From contig JBBRND010000024.1 of NCBI GenBank assembly GCA_038230515.1, positions 7,363 to 71,362 on the forward strand: 64,000 bases of DNA, in the 5' to 3' direction. The first letter of the stretch is position 1. Every line of letters starts with the position of its first letter. This document shows, piece after piece, positions 8,962 through 17,377 of the stretch. The notes below the pieces were generated by a model that saw only the letters and a list, made by a program, of their open reading frames with translations, searched no databases and was not told the origin of the DNA. The position numbers and the translations under genes were made by a program. This DNA is from JAPLDB01 sp038230515. GTDB lineage: Bacteria; Bacteroidota; Bacteroidia; AKYH767-A; 2013-40CM-41-45.

Positions 8962-9264
8962 ATGCTCATTGTAACACAGAGGATAGGGGGAGGCAAGCGA
9001 TCATTTCCACAGATGGGAATGCTTGCATCCGTTTTGGACTATGTTATACTCATGTCAGAAAGATTTTCTCAATGGGTTGAAATATTGTGCAAATAGAAAG
9101 TATGCAATCCAATTTAATGTCGCACAATATATCTTAGGGAAAGTCAAGTTTGTTGAAAAATAAGGATGGAATCACTCGAAATAGCCGTTGTGATTACATT
9201 TTCTTGTGTGTAGCGATCTGTGGAGTACAGGCAGCGATTTTCAGGATTCATTTAGGAAAGATTG
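8962..9264. repeat. Intergenic region with a perfect inverted repeat
   Basis: ATATTGTGC (9082-9090) and GCACAATAT (9122-9130) form a perfect 9-bp inverted repeat spaced by 31 bases. It lies 120-170 bases upstream of the HEPN start. It could be an operator for a dimeric regulator or a loop-forming site. No convincing gene is seen. Confidence 0.5.
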
Positions 9265-9315
9265 GCATTGCCCGAAAGGGACTCTCCGAGGCATCGGAGA
9301 TGGAACGAACAATGC
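9265..9315 (+). ncRNA. Predicted three-way-junction RNA or ssDNA fold, copy B
   Basis: The fold is P1 GCATTG (9265-9270) with CAATGC (9310-9315), P2 CCC-GAAA-GGG (9271-9280), linker AC, P3 TCTCCGA (9283-9289) with TCGGAGA (9294-9300), and single-stranded TGGAACGAA (9301-9309). Compared with 3928-3981, the junction bases are identical in sequence and spacing, P2 has a shorter loop, and P1 and P3 are re-paired with different bases. Two more hairpins follow (9333-9354 and 9368-9384), much as copy A is followed by hairpins. The next start codon is 105 bases downstream. Confidence 0.6.
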
Positions 9316-9332
9316 GAATTAAGTTAGACAAC

Positions 9333-9384
9333 GGTTTGCGCAGCAGTGCAAGCCCGGCTCCATAGGTCGCTGTGCATAACAGCG
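9333..9384 (+). other. Two hairpins downstream of RNA copy B
   Basis: GGTTTGCGC (9333-9341) pairs with GTGCAAGCC (9346-9354) as nine base pairs, two of them G-T, closed by the loop AGCA. CGCTGT (9368-9373) pairs with ACAGCG (9379-9384) across GCATA. Neither is followed by a T-tract, so simple terminators are unlikely. Confidence 0.5.
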
Positions 9385-9420
9385 GTCGTCATTATCAGCC
9401 AAACACACATTCAAGGAAAC

Positions 9421-9615
9421 ATGCAACTATTCAACATTTGCACAAAGAAGGACTATGAAAAAAACGGGGAACAAAAAACAAAGTGGTACAAAGTCGGAGT
9501 CATGAAGATAGCGGATAGCGGAAAAAAGTACATCAAACTTTTTCAGCAGCCGTCAACGGAATTCTTCGTCTTCGACAAAGAAGAAAATCCACAACAGGCA
9601 GAAGCGGGGAAGTAA
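9421..9615 (+). CDS. Small hypothetical protein (64 aa) of the mobile element
   Basis: I start it at the ATG preceded by CAAGGAAAC, because upstream codons overlap the hairpins of RNA copy B. The product is a small basic-acidic protein with a KYIKLFQQPSTEFFVFDKEE stretch, predicted to be mostly beta-strands. I do not recognise a named family with certainty. It precedes the replication-type gene and belongs to the same rightward series. Confidence 0.55.
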   Translation: MQLFNICTKKDYEKNGEQKTKWYKVGVMKIADSGKKYIKLFQQPSTEFFVFDKEENPQQAEAGK

Positions 9616-9646
9616 AGCAACCCCTTATCAACCTAACAAAAACTGT

Positions 9647-10132
9647 ATGCAGCAATCGGGAACGACACCTGTACCCAATGTTCTTTTTGATTCCTGCCTG
9701 AAAGAATTAAAGTGCGCTGAACTCAAAGTGCTGCTTGTCATCATCCGGCAAACGCTTGGCTGGGCAGACAAACAAAGTGCTCTCGGTCGAAAGGAAATGG
9801 ATTGGATTTCGGGGAGCCAGTTGAAAGTGAAAACCGGAAGTTCATCCCGCGCCATTTCAGCAGCAATCGAAGTGCTGATTAAAAAGGCACTCATTGAAGT
9901 TCTGGATGGACATGGAAATTTGCTTCATGATCCAACCATTCGTAAAGGAAGACAGCGCCTGTATTTCCGCCCTGCTTCAGTACTTATCACACCTGTGGAT
10001 AACGTGGGTATAAGCAGTGCATATCCCCTGCATTCAGAAAAAGCTTCTGCAAAAATTGCAGAGGGCTTCAGCAAAAAAATAACTGGGCTTGCGCAAAAAA
10101 TGCACATAACAAAAGAAACTCTACAAAAATAA
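9647..10132 (+). CDS. Replication-initiation/replisome organiser-like winged-helix protein
   Basis: A 161-residue protein with the N-terminal signature of phage or plasmid replication protein O-like winged helices: TPVPNVLFDSCLKELKCAEL, then KVLLVIIRQTLGW and a Ser-Gly-rich helix start (GSSSRAISAAIEVLIKKALI). The C-terminus is basic and low complexity. Such proteins bind an origin and recruit a helicase loader in phages and mobilisable elements. No helicase partner follows, so a remnant or a minimal replication module is possible. The function is inferred from the domain pattern. Confidence 0.6.
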   Translation: MQQSGTTPVPNVLFDSCLKELKCAELKVLLVIIRQTLGWADKQSALGRKEMDWISGSQLKVKTGSSSRAISAAIEVLIKKALIEVLDGHGNLLHDPTIRKGRQRLYFRPASVLITPVDNVGISSAYPLHSEKASAKIAEGFSKKITGLAQKMHITKETLQK

Positions 10133-10244
10133 CTCTACAAAATTAGTAAGAATAAAAAAAAGAAAAATTCTTTTGCCTTTTGTCTTTGTCTTCATGAACA
10201 CAAAAACTCGACACCTCTTTTTTCTTTTTGTTGTTTAACAATCC

Positions 10245-10589
10245 ATGAATTCAACTCGAAAATTATCAATCAACATGAAACACAAAAACGCAACACCAAA
10301 AAATAATGATGACGAAACATTCCCCTTCACTTCCATCCACCTTGCAAAATTCAAGCGTGAATTGAAAGAAGCCGGAAGCTTCTTCAACCTCATGATTCAG
10401 AAAAAAGCACTCAGTAAAAAAATGGGAATGAAATACATTTCCCTGTACTACAATGCTGAAAAGTATAAACAGAAATTCCTGACAAGAGAATATAAATCAC
10501 TTCGTCCCATGTACGATACAGACATGCCGTACATCTTCTGGAGCGCGTTGCATGAAGCGCTCTTAAAAACCGAACCTGAAAGCGTATGA
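10245..10589 (+). CDS. Hypothetical protein coupled to an adenine methyltransferase
   Basis: A 114-residue basic protein of unknown function; an ATG ten codons downstream is an alternative start. Its C-terminal part (EAGSFFNLMIQKKALSKKMG onward) has a decayed homologue at 14900-15169, which is also placed directly before a methyltransferase gene. It overlaps the methyltransferase by ATGA, so translation is coupled. Confidence 0.65.
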   Translation: MNSTRKLSINMKHKNATPKNNDDETFPFTSIHLAKFKRELKEAGSFFNLMIQKKALSKKMGMKYISLYYNAEKYKQKFLTREYKSLRPMYDTDMPYIFWSALHEALLKTEPESV

Positions 10590-11371
10590 AGCCACCCCTG
10601 ACCTACTACGGGGGAAAGCAAAAACTGTCGCAACTTATTCTGTCACTCATACCAAAGCACAACCTCTATTGTGAACCATTTTTTGGAGGCGGTGCAGTAT
10701 TCTTTGCCAAAAGCCCTTCACAGATTGAGGTAATTAACGATACCAACGGAGACCTCATTACTTTTTACCGAGTAGTAAAAAACAACTTCAAAAAACTACA
10801 GAAGGAAATACAGCCCACGCTGCACAGCAGGGAACACCACCAAGCGGCAAAGATTGTACTGGGCTATCCACGCCTCTTTGATGAAATAAAGCGCGCCTGG
10901 GCGATCTGGACGCTTGCAAATGAAAGCTACGGCTCACGCCTTGATAACTCATGGGGCTATGACAGGAAGAAAAACACCTCGGCAAAACGGCTGCACCGCA
11001 AACGGGATAATTTCATTACGGATTACTCAAAACGATTAGAAGAAACAGAAATTGAAAATACCGATGCACTCAAAGTGATTGAGACTAGAGATAGCAAAGA
11101 CAGTTTCTTCTACTGCGACCCACCGTACTTCAATTCTTCCAAAGGGCACTACCGGAATTACTCAGAAGAAGATTTTGAAAGTCTCCTGAAGTCGCTCTCC
11201 TCCATCAAAGGGAAATTTTTACTCAGCTCATATCCATCAGCTATTCTTCGCAAGTACATTCGAAAAAACCACTGGCATACCAAAGAAATTGAAATGTCGG
11301 TTGATATGACTGCGAAGTATCAATCGAACAAAAGAAAAACAGAAGTGCTGACTGCAAACTATCGGATGTGA
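10586..11371 (+). CDS. D12-class adenine-N6 DNA methyltransferase (Dam-like)
   Basis: A 261-residue methyltransferase. The S-adenosylmethionine motif YCEPFFGGGAVFF lies around residues 28-40 and the catalytic motif CDPPYF around residue 177. These, together with the PPLTYYGGKQ start, define the D12/Dam class that methylates adenine N6. No restriction endonuclease is adjacent, so it is an orphan methyltransferase, probably used by the element to shield its DNA from host restriction; the ArdC gene just downstream fits that. Its start overlaps the preceding gene by ATGA. A decayed second copy lies at 15166-15970. Confidence 0.9.
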   Translation: MKPPLTYYGGKQKLSQLILSLIPKHNLYCEPFFGGGAVFFAKSPSQIEVINDTNGDLITFYRVVKNNFKKLQKEIQPTLHSREHHQAAKIVLGYPRLFDEIKRAWAIWTLANESYGSRLDNSWGYDRKKNTSAKRLHRKRDNFITDYSKRLEETEIENTDALKVIETRDSKDSFFYCDPPYFNSSKGHYRNYSEEDFESLLKSLSSIKGKFLLSSYPSAILRKYIRKNHWHTKEIEMSVDMTAKYQSNKRKTEVLTANYRM

Positions 11372-11433
11372 TAGTCGCAATCAAACGTTGATTTTTTTTA
11401 CTGCAATTTTTTTCCGAAAAGATTTTTCATAAC

Positions 11434-11459
11434 AGTTCTTTAAACAATTAAATCAAACT
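11434..11459 (+). promoter_or_regulatory. Conserved 26-base leader of ardC
   Basis: The 26 bases just upstream of the ardC start recur with a single mismatch at 16931-16956, upstream of the broken second symE. The conservation marks the two loci as duplicates and may include the promoter or ribosome-loading region. Confidence 0.5.
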
Positions 11460-11463
11460 AAAT

Positions 11464-12363
11464 ATGGAAAATGCAAATCAAACCGTTCAAACGCGTGATG
11501 TCTACGACATGGTCACTGAGCGCGTAATCACTCTTCTTGAAAAAGGAGTCGTGCCGTGGAAACAAACCTGGACTGAATCCGGTCTTCCGCAAAACCTCAT
11601 TACCGGAAAGCCATACCGGGGAATCAATGTCTGGCTGCTCCTATCACTTGACTATCCGAAAAACTTCTTCCTCACATTTGCACAAGCGAAAGAGTTAGGA
11701 GGGAATGTCAAGAAAAATGAGAAGGGACACCTGATTGTTTTCTGGAAGTGGATCGAGAAGGAAAACAAAGTCAGTCATGGGATGGAGAAGATTCCTTTGC
11801 TGCGTTACTACAAAGTGTTTAACGTTGCGCAGTGTGAGGGTCTTCCTGAAAAAAAGATTCCCGAGACAACAAAACCCAATGATCCGATTGGTGAATGTGA
11901 AAAGATCGTTGAACTCATGCCGAAGTGTCCTGAGATCAAGTTTACAGGCAGTCAGCCCTATTACAATCCAGTGCTTGACTTCATCAACATGCCTAAGATA
12001 AAAGATTTCCAGAGTAGCGAAACCTACTACGAAACTCTTTTTCATGAGTTGGTACACAGTACCGGACATCAGAGCAGGTTGAACCGAAAGGAGGTGACAG
12101 ATTCCCGCTTTGGTAGCGCTCTGTATTCCATAGAGGAATTGACGGCTGAACTCGGTTGCTGCTACCTGAAGTCCTGTGCCGGTTTGAAAGAAGTTGTGCG
12201 GGATAACAACGTGGCATATTTGCAAGGGTGGCTGAAGAGACTACGTAGTGACAAGAAGTTCATTGTGTATGCAAGCGCACAGGCGCAACGTGCTGTTGAT
12301 TTTATTCTGAATGTCATTCCTCGCAGCACTGATGAACCAATGGTAGAGGAGGTGTTATCATGA
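11464..12363 (+). CDS. ardC: ArdC-like antirestriction protein
   Basis: A 299-residue protein with an N-terminal ssDNA-binding domain (residues ~8-120; VVPWKQTW, YRGINVWLL) and a C-terminal zincin-like metallopeptidase domain containing HELVHSTGH near residues 194-202. This is the ArdC layout. ArdC proteins are carried by plasmids and integrative elements to protect incoming DNA from host restriction. The gene follows the adenine methyltransferase by 92 bases and overlaps the SymE-like gene by ATGA. The symbol is by family resemblance. Confidence 0.85.
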   Translation: MENANQTVQTRDVYDMVTERVITLLEKGVVPWKQTWTESGLPQNLITGKPYRGINVWLLLSLDYPKNFFLTFAQAKELGGNVKKNEKGHLIVFWKWIEKENKVSHGMEKIPLLRYYKVFNVAQCEGLPEKKIPETTKPNDPIGECEKIVELMPKCPEIKFTGSQPYYNPVLDFINMPKIKDFQSSETYYETLFHELVHSTGHQSRLNRKEVTDSRFGSALYSIEELTAELGCCYLKSCAGLKEVVRDNNVAYLQGWLKRLRSDKKFIVYASAQAQRAVDFILNVIPRSTDEPMVEEVLS

Positions 12364-12581
12364 ATAATACATCAAGGAGTTCAACCGTATCAAAACGACT
12401 TTTGAAAGTGTATCGCGGACATTTCTGTTTGCGATTCGGTCACGTGTACAAATCGCATCCTGTAATTCGTCTCGGAGGAATTTATCTTTCCGCGCTTGAT
12501 TTTCAGATTGGAGATGAGATTGAAGTTTATGCAGAGCGTGGCATGATTTTAATTACGAAGGTGGGTTCAGAAAGTGTTTGA
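12360..12581 (+). CDS. SymE-like small protein
   Basis: A 73-residue protein resembling the SymE toxin family, which has an AbrB-like fold: a basic N-terminus with LKVYRGHF, then HPVIRLGGIYLSALDFQIGD, and a glycine strand ending in MILITKV. Classical SymE is an SOS-induced RNA-binding or nuclease-like toxin controlled by an antisense RNA. No antisense RNA can be proved here. It overlaps the end of ardC and ends just before a terminator. A broken second copy is at 16961-17176. Confidence 0.7.
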   Translation: MNNTSRSSTVSKRLLKVYRGHFCLRFGHVYKSHPVIRLGGIYLSALDFQIGDEIEVYAERGMILITKVGSESV

Positions 12582-12587
12582 AAAGTA

Positions 12588-12611
12588 AAGCCCGAGCAGT
12601 CGGGCTTTTTT
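12588..12611 (+). terminator. Rho-independent terminator after the SymE-like gene
   Basis: AAGCCCGA (12588-12595) pairs with TCGGGCTT (12600-12607) around the tetraloop GCAG, followed by a T-run. Confidence 0.85.
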
Positions 12612-12640
12612 AATACAATAAATCACAAAGGTCAAATACT

Positions 12641-13429
12641 CTAGTTTTTTTTCAGATTGAATTGGTAGTTGAGGTTTATATTGCAAATTTCCGTTGCGAG
12701 TATAACTAAGTAAAACCCGGGTACTGAATAGAAAATTGTTTTGTCACCATATCTATCTCTTATATCAGTACTATCATTAAATTTTCGCCTAGTTACGTTT
12801 GATATGGATATTGATTCAAGAGTACCTTCCTTAAGAGCATATGATCTTAAAAATCCCCTATAGATAACATTCTCATTTTCTGACTTTACCATTACATCAA
12901 GGAAAACAGCATCAATTTCAGGAATGTCCCTAAAGGTCACTTTTTTTTGAGTAAAATCTCTTCTATTCTCCTTAAAAAAAACCGTTTGTCCGGTAAGTGT
13001 ATAAAACCACGGATTTGCGAAACGAATTGACTTGAACTGTAAGTCTAAATTACATTCTCTAATCAGAACTCTAGAAAGCAAACCACCGAATACTCCTACC
13101 AAACAAGTCAAGGAATTATACAGTATTATTTTTCCGAAACTTAATTTGATAGCATCCGAAATTTTATCATAGTTATTATTGCTCGGAGATGACCAAAGTA
13201 AGTTTATGACGTACTTAAAATTTATTTCACAAGAGGGGACGAGACTGTTTATGAAAAAAATAAATATTGAGTGTATAAAAATTGAAACACCGACTATTTC
13301 ACCAAGCTCTTGGAGTGCTGATTTCTTTAAGGATGAACGATCAAAATCTCCTGAGAAAAAAACAAAACTGAAAAGAAATCCAGGAAGGATTATTAAAAGG
13401 ATTAGAAGAGTTGATGTTGCTAATGTCAT
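12641..13429 (-). CDS. Membrane protein, possibly DUF6338-like
   Basis: A 262-residue protein with three probable membrane segments in its first half (residues ~5-26, ~45-65 and ~102-125) and a soluble C-terminal half rich in strands (RGFLRSYALKEG). The pattern of an N-terminal LPGFLFSF helix and a cytosolic domain brought the DUF6338 family to mind, but I hold this weakly. It overlaps the upstream small gene by four bases (13426-13429), so the two are an operon. Its role in the accessory region is unknown; membrane effectors are frequent in defence pairs. Confidence 0.6.
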   Translation of the reverse strand: MTLATSTLLILLIILPGFLFSFVFFSGDFDRSSLKKSALQELGEIVGVSIFIHSIFIFFINSLVPSCEINFKYVINLLWSSPSNNNYDKISDAIKLSFGKIILYNSLTCLVGVFGGLLSRVLIRECNLDLQFKSIRFANPWFYTLTGQTVFFKENRRDFTQKKVTFRDIPEIDAVFLDVMVKSENENVIYRGFLRSYALKEGTLESISISNVTRRKFNDSTDIRDRYGDKTIFYSVPGFYLVILATEICNINLNYQFNLKKN

Positions 13430-13671
13430 TGCGCGTGTTCAAGAACACGCGGGGGAGATTGCTTTTTTTTCCCTACTATTTTTTCTCCCTTTTCATTAAT
13501 TGGAAAACCCTCCCTATCAACCTCATAGATGTCCATTGTATCATCGTCAATCTCCACAAGAAAAATGACATTATCCTTTTTCTCAGGATTAGACATATAC
13601 TCAGTGAGCAGTTTTGCTTTGTAAGGATTGGATAACAACTTTACCACCCGATGACTGATAGGGTTCTTCAT
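13426..13671 (-). CDS. Small hypothetical protein coupled to the membrane protein
   Basis: An 81-residue acidic/basic soluble protein (IDDDTMDIYEVDREGFPI in the middle, basic C-terminus). Its end overlaps the start of the membrane protein by four bases. No family recognised. Confidence 0.55.
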   Translation of the reverse strand: MKNPISHRVVKLLSNPYKAKLLTEYMSNPEKKDNVIFLVEIDDDTMDIYEVDREGFPINEKGEKIVGKKKQSPPRVLEHAQ

Positions 13672-13962
13672 ATTTTATACTAAAGAATAGAAAGCAAAAT
13701 CTGGTCCAAATGAAATTTAAATCTCGGTTTAAAGGAGTAAGTTTTAGAAATAGACGTGTTGTTTTTTACAATTTCGGGTAAATATAGTTTCGCAAAATCC
13801 AATTGTCAAGCCCTCAAATATCATGCAAATACAGAATTGATCCCAAATCATTGTAAATAAACGTAAAAACTTAATTTTTGTTTTAGAATTCTGGTAAGAC
13901 CTTGAGAAATTACAGAATTCTGACTATTCAGGGTAGTTTACTTAGATTTCGATATTAAATAT

Positions 13963-14255
13963 TTAGCCCTGACCAGAACCCAATGATTCTGCCCAAATTT
14001 TTCTTTGATGTGCGACAATAATTTCTTTTGCAAAGTAAAGGCCAAGACCGGAGCCCCGGTATTAACTTTTCTTCCAGATCCCCGAGAAAATTTTTCGAAT
14101 AGTTTAGGAATGTTCTCCTTGGAAATACCAATTCCGCTGTCGGAGATCGCGACCCAAATCTTCCCATTATTATAATGAGAAAGTTCAACTTTAATAAATC
14201 CTCTTTCTATGTACTTTATTGAATTGTCAATGAAGTTCAATAGGACCTGCCTCAT
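13963..14255 (-). pseudogene. Histidine kinase HATPase-domain remnant, frameshifted
   Basis: Only the ATP-binding end of a sensor kinase remains. The N-box is visible as MRQVLLNFIDNSIKY and the G1 box as ISDSGIGIS. After NTGAP the frame is lost: in the next frame the expected G2-type continuation GLGLYFAKEIIVAHQRK is present, so a base was lost near 14057. That frame then ends at 13963-13965 soon after GSGQG. The dimerisation and sensor domains are absent, and the fragment abuts the N-terminal fragment of gene X. Confidence 0.8.
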
Positions 14256-14256
14256 T

Positions 14257-14700
14257 TTAACGGAGTCGGCACATTGATAAAATAATGAACTCCTGATTTT
14301 TTGGAAGCAGAAAAAACTTCGTTATCCGGGGAAAGACATACCCGTAGAAATCCGCTCCTGCAAGTGCAGTATCCAAAAAATAAAACCGTGGTTTAGCAGG
14401 ATCAGTCACGTCAAGTAGGAACGCTGACGGAGTAAACCCGTTCTCAAATAAAGATTCACTTTTCTTCGGCATCGGTATCAGGAATGTCTGCTGTCCGAAA
14501 AGAGTTCTGCAATTATCGAGTACCAGTTTCTCCATCTCCTTTGCTGATCGAAATTTCTCTTCGATAGGAGCATTGGAATGAGAATACTCTGTTGACAGTT
14601 GATGAAGTGTATTTCCTGAGAGGAGATACGATTGTCCTAAAATTACTTTCTCTGAAGAAAGCACTTGGCTGGTATCAGCCGTTGATTGCTCTTTTTTCAT
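14257..14700 (-). pseudogene. Gene X copy 1: N-terminal fragment only
   Basis: Residues 1 to ~135 align with the N-terminal part of the intact 363-residue gene X at 25170-26261 (shared KLVLDNCRTLFGQQT, TPSAFLL versus NFLPDNVML, RFYFLDT). After the FPRITKFFL stretch the similarity stops and a histidine kinase remnant begins. The non-coding sequence upstream of the start is also shared with the intact copy. The missing C-terminal part resembles the separate fragment at 21345-21587. Confidence 0.75.
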
Positions 14701-14899
14701 AATAAATAGATTTTAAATTTTGAAGAAATTATCTTCAAAGATTTTATTCCATTTGTAAAAAATGCCAAGAGCAAAAATCAGTCTGAAGTATATTTAAAAT
14801 TTTGTCCAGTGGAGGTGAAGGGAAGTGAACAAATAAAGCGATTGAAGCAAAAAAGTCGGATCATGTTAATCTGTGCCCAATAAAGTAGATTCGATTTAA

Positions 14900-15169
14900 A
14901 TCTTACGGGCAATTAAACAATTCAGAAAACTACGATTTGAAATTACTGATGCAGGCAGCTTCCATAATCTCATGATAAGCAAGCACGCTCTTGAAATGAA
15001 AAATGGCATGAAATATATCCTGCATTACTACGATACAAAAGGATACAAGAAAAAATATCTGGTCGGATTGTACACGCCGCTTCGTGATTTTTATAAGACT
15101 GACATTCTATTTCTCTTCTGGGATGAAATGCTGAGTGTCCTCGAAAAGATGGAAGCAGAACAAGTATGA
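14900..15169 (+). pseudogene. Decayed copy of the small gene before the methyltransferase
   Basis: The translated stretch (QFRKLRFEITDAGSFHNLM, then MKNGMKYILHYYD) aligns with the 114-residue protein at 10245-10589. The N-terminal part lacks any ATG downstream of an in-frame stop at 14897-14899; the first ATG (14972) removes the first ~24 aligned residues. It overlaps the following decayed methyltransferase by ATGA, as in the intact copy. Confidence 0.7.
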
Positions 15170-15970
15170 AGCCACCCCTCACGTACTACGGGGGAAAGCA
15201 AAAGCTAGCTAAATATATTTTACCACTCATATCTAAGCATAAGCTTTACTGCGAGCCGTTCTTTGGAGGAGGTGTTATCTTCTTCGCAAAGGAGCCATAT
15301 GAAATTGAAGTTATCAATGACACCAATGGCGACCTGATCAATTTTTACAGTGTAGTCAAGAATCGTTTTAATGCCCTCAAGAAAGAAGTTAGGGTGACAC
15401 TTCCGAGCAGAGAGCACCATCACACGGCAAAGCTTGTTATAGGTTATCCTACGCTCTTTAATGATGTGAAGCGCGCGTGGGGCAATCTGGACACTAGCGA
15501 ATCAGAGCTATGCGTCTCGACTTGCTAACTCATCGGGCTTTGACCGGAAAAGAAATACTTCTGCAAAACGCCACTACCATAAGCATAAGAACTTCATTCG
15601 TGACTACTAAAAAAGGCTTGAACAGACCGAAATAGAAAACAGTGATGCAATACATGTCATCACCTCACGCGACAGCAAGAACAGTTTTGTCTATTGTGAT
15701 CCTCCCTACATCAATACGGACATGGGACATTATAAAAAGTATTCGAAACAGGATTTCGAAATCCTGCTACACACCTTGTCTTCAATCAAAGGAAAATTTT
15801 TGTTGAGTTCGTTTCATTCTCCATTACTCGCACGATTCACACAAAAAAATAAATGGAACACAAAGAAAATTGATATGCCTCTTAACGTGACAGCCAAATA
15901 CAAAAGGCATAGCCGCAAGCAGGAAGTCATCACAACAAATTACCGACAGCCGGCTCGTTTGCAAAATTAA
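15166..15970 (+). pseudogene. Decayed second D12 adenine methyltransferase
   Basis: Begins with PPLTYYGGKQKLAKY and YCEPFFGGGVIFF like the intact gene at 10586, then loses frame near 15480, where an extra G follows KRAW. The next frame carries on with NSSGFDRKRNTSAKR, meets a TAA at 15608-15610 where the intact protein has Ser (DYSKRLEE), and continues with VYCDPPY and a normal C-terminal end at 15970. One frameshift plus one nonsense mutation make it inactive. Confidence 0.9.
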
Positions 15971-16875
15971 CTGTAAAAGAGTTGTAGATTTCCTGATTTT
16001 CTCTTTGCAACATAGCAGGGAAAAGGATCAACATATCCAAAAGCAAACGTTTCCTTTGCTTCATCGCTACAATATGAATACACTGTGACCTTTGAAACAG
16101 CAAACTGGAATTCCTGAATTTGCCCGTCAGTTAATTGAAAAGTGGAGTCCAGATGCAGTGTTAATTGTTCTTTTGGAATAGCATCAGGACCCCCGACTGT
16201 GCGCACAGATAAATGTCCCGAGACTAATTGCCCGTCATACAGCTTCAGCCGCATATCATGCAAATTGCAATAAAAGCATAATAAGATTTCATCACTATAT
16301 TCTAATATTTTCGCACTATAGACGTCCTCAATATTTAGCTTTTTAGAGATTTCCCGCACTGTTAGAAAAAGGTCTGCAATAAGATTATCCTGCGTTAAGG
16401 CGGGTTTCGGGACTTTTGAAGTCATGGCCGCGATAAATAATTTTTCGAGCGTCAGTGCTTCGGCTAGATTCTGCAATTGGAAGATCGCGTCTGTTTGAGC
16501 GTATGCTGTCTTGATGAAGGCGATACCTTCATTCGAGGTCATACCGGTAACCATTTGAACTCGTAACGAATCAGATTCTGCAACGGTGGACAACATAACC
16601 TCATAAACCTTTTTATTTATTTTATCTAAACTGATTACATTAAAAGCAACTTGTAATTGAATGTAAAACCTATCTATAAATTCCAATGAAATACCCCTAT
16701 CCCTTTTATCTGGATGCGCCAGAAAGTTTGCGACTTCATAAAGTTCAATTCTGTGCCGACAGTATTGCCGAATATCAATCAGAAATAATCTTATATTTTC
16801 ATCTTCGAATGTACGATCTCTGATTCGATTCAAGTTCCGAATAATCGACTCCGATAATTTTTTAGGGATATCCAT
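15967..16875 (-). CDS. Hypothetical protein, 302 aa
   Basis: Not recognised. The first ~200 residues look helical (SLEFIDRFYIQLQVAF and similar), the last ~100 are predicted strands with a VRTVGGPDAIPKEQLTLHL stretch, and no signal peptide or membrane segment is seen. The gene is convergent with the decayed methyltransferase (4-base overlap at 15967) and sits where the duplicated module would have held ardC, so it was probably inserted there or came with the deletion of ardC. Confidence 0.6.
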   Translation of the reverse strand: MDIPKKLSESIIRNLNRIRDRTFEDENIRLFLIDIRQYCRHRIELYEVANFLAHPDKRDRGISLEFIDRFYIQLQVAFNVISLDKINKKVYEVMLSTVAESDSLRVQMVTGMTSNEGIAFIKTAYAQTDAIFQLQNLAEALTLEKLFIAAMTSKVPKPALTQDNLIADLFLTVREISKKLNIEDVYSAKILEYSDEILLCFYCNLHDMRLKLYDGQLVSGHLSVRTVGGPDAIPKEQLTLHLDSTFQLTDGQIQEFQFAVSKVTVYSYCSDEAKETFAFGYVDPFPCYVAKRKSGNLQLFYS

Positions 16876-16960
16876 TTCATAAATTTAAAAATTGCTCCAA
16901 TGTAAGTCATTACTTTCTATTTCCATACTCAGTTCTTCAAACAATTAAATCAAACTCATT

Positions 16961-17176
16961 ATGGAAAATTCAAAACAGACTGCATCTCGCAGGCAGATGA
17001 AAGTGTATCGAGGACATTTCGTTTTAAAATACGGACGCGTATTCAAAGCGCATCCTGTCATTCGTTTGGGAGGCATCTATTTGTCTGCACTGGATTTTCA
17101 AATCTGAGATGAAATTGAAGTGAGTACATTGAGAGGAATAATTCTCATCACGAAAGTTCAGAGAAATTATGTCTGA
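16961..17176 (+). pseudogene. Broken SymE-like gene fused to the ardC start
   Basis: Codons after the start read MENSKQT, matching the beginning of ArdC (MENANQT) rather than of SymE, and the 26-base leader of ardC is also conserved upstream. From MKVYRGHF onwards the sequence is SymE-like until a TGA at 17105-17107, where the intact copy has Gly (QIGDE). Similarity resumes after the stop. Almost all of ardC has been deleted between the two parts. Confidence 0.85.
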
Positions 17177-17215
17177 TTTATAAAACAATGATATAGCTCG
17201 GTGAATCGTATTTAT

Positions 17216-17243
17216 AAGTGGACATGTTATGTGTCCACTTTTT
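17216..17243 (+). terminator. Terminator after the broken SymE-like gene
   Basis: AAGTGGACA (17216-17224) pairs with TGTCCACTT (17232-17240), followed by TTT. Confidence 0.8.
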
Positions 17244-17323
17244 AGTTTTCCGTAGCTTTACTTATTAACATATCGAAAAATAACGTAATGAACTTTAGAT
17301 AGTTGGATTTGTTGATAAAAAAA

Positions 17324-17356
17324 TTTGGTAAACGATAAATGATATTCGTACTTTTG
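17324..17356 (+). promoter_or_regulatory. Bacteroidota-type promoter of the XRE-ImmA gene
   Basis: TTTG at 17324-17327 and TACTTTTG at 17349-17356 are 21 bases apart and fit the TTTG / TAnnTTTG consensus. TTTGTACACAAA (17353-17364) is a near-palindrome overlapping the downstream box and could be the operator for the XRE protein encoded just behind it. Confidence 0.65.
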
Positions 17357-17377
17357 TACACAAACAAACTAATGTAA

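Noticed and set aside
8868..9365. Several 60-70 codon ORFs between HEPN and the replication module
   Set aside because: They overlap the hairpins and inverted repeats, lack family features, and disagree with each other in frame.
13179..13635. Plus-strand ORFs opposite the membrane protein and its small partner
   Set aside because: The minus strand carries the two overlapping genes with sensible hydrophobic and soluble features; the plus frames do not resemble proteins.
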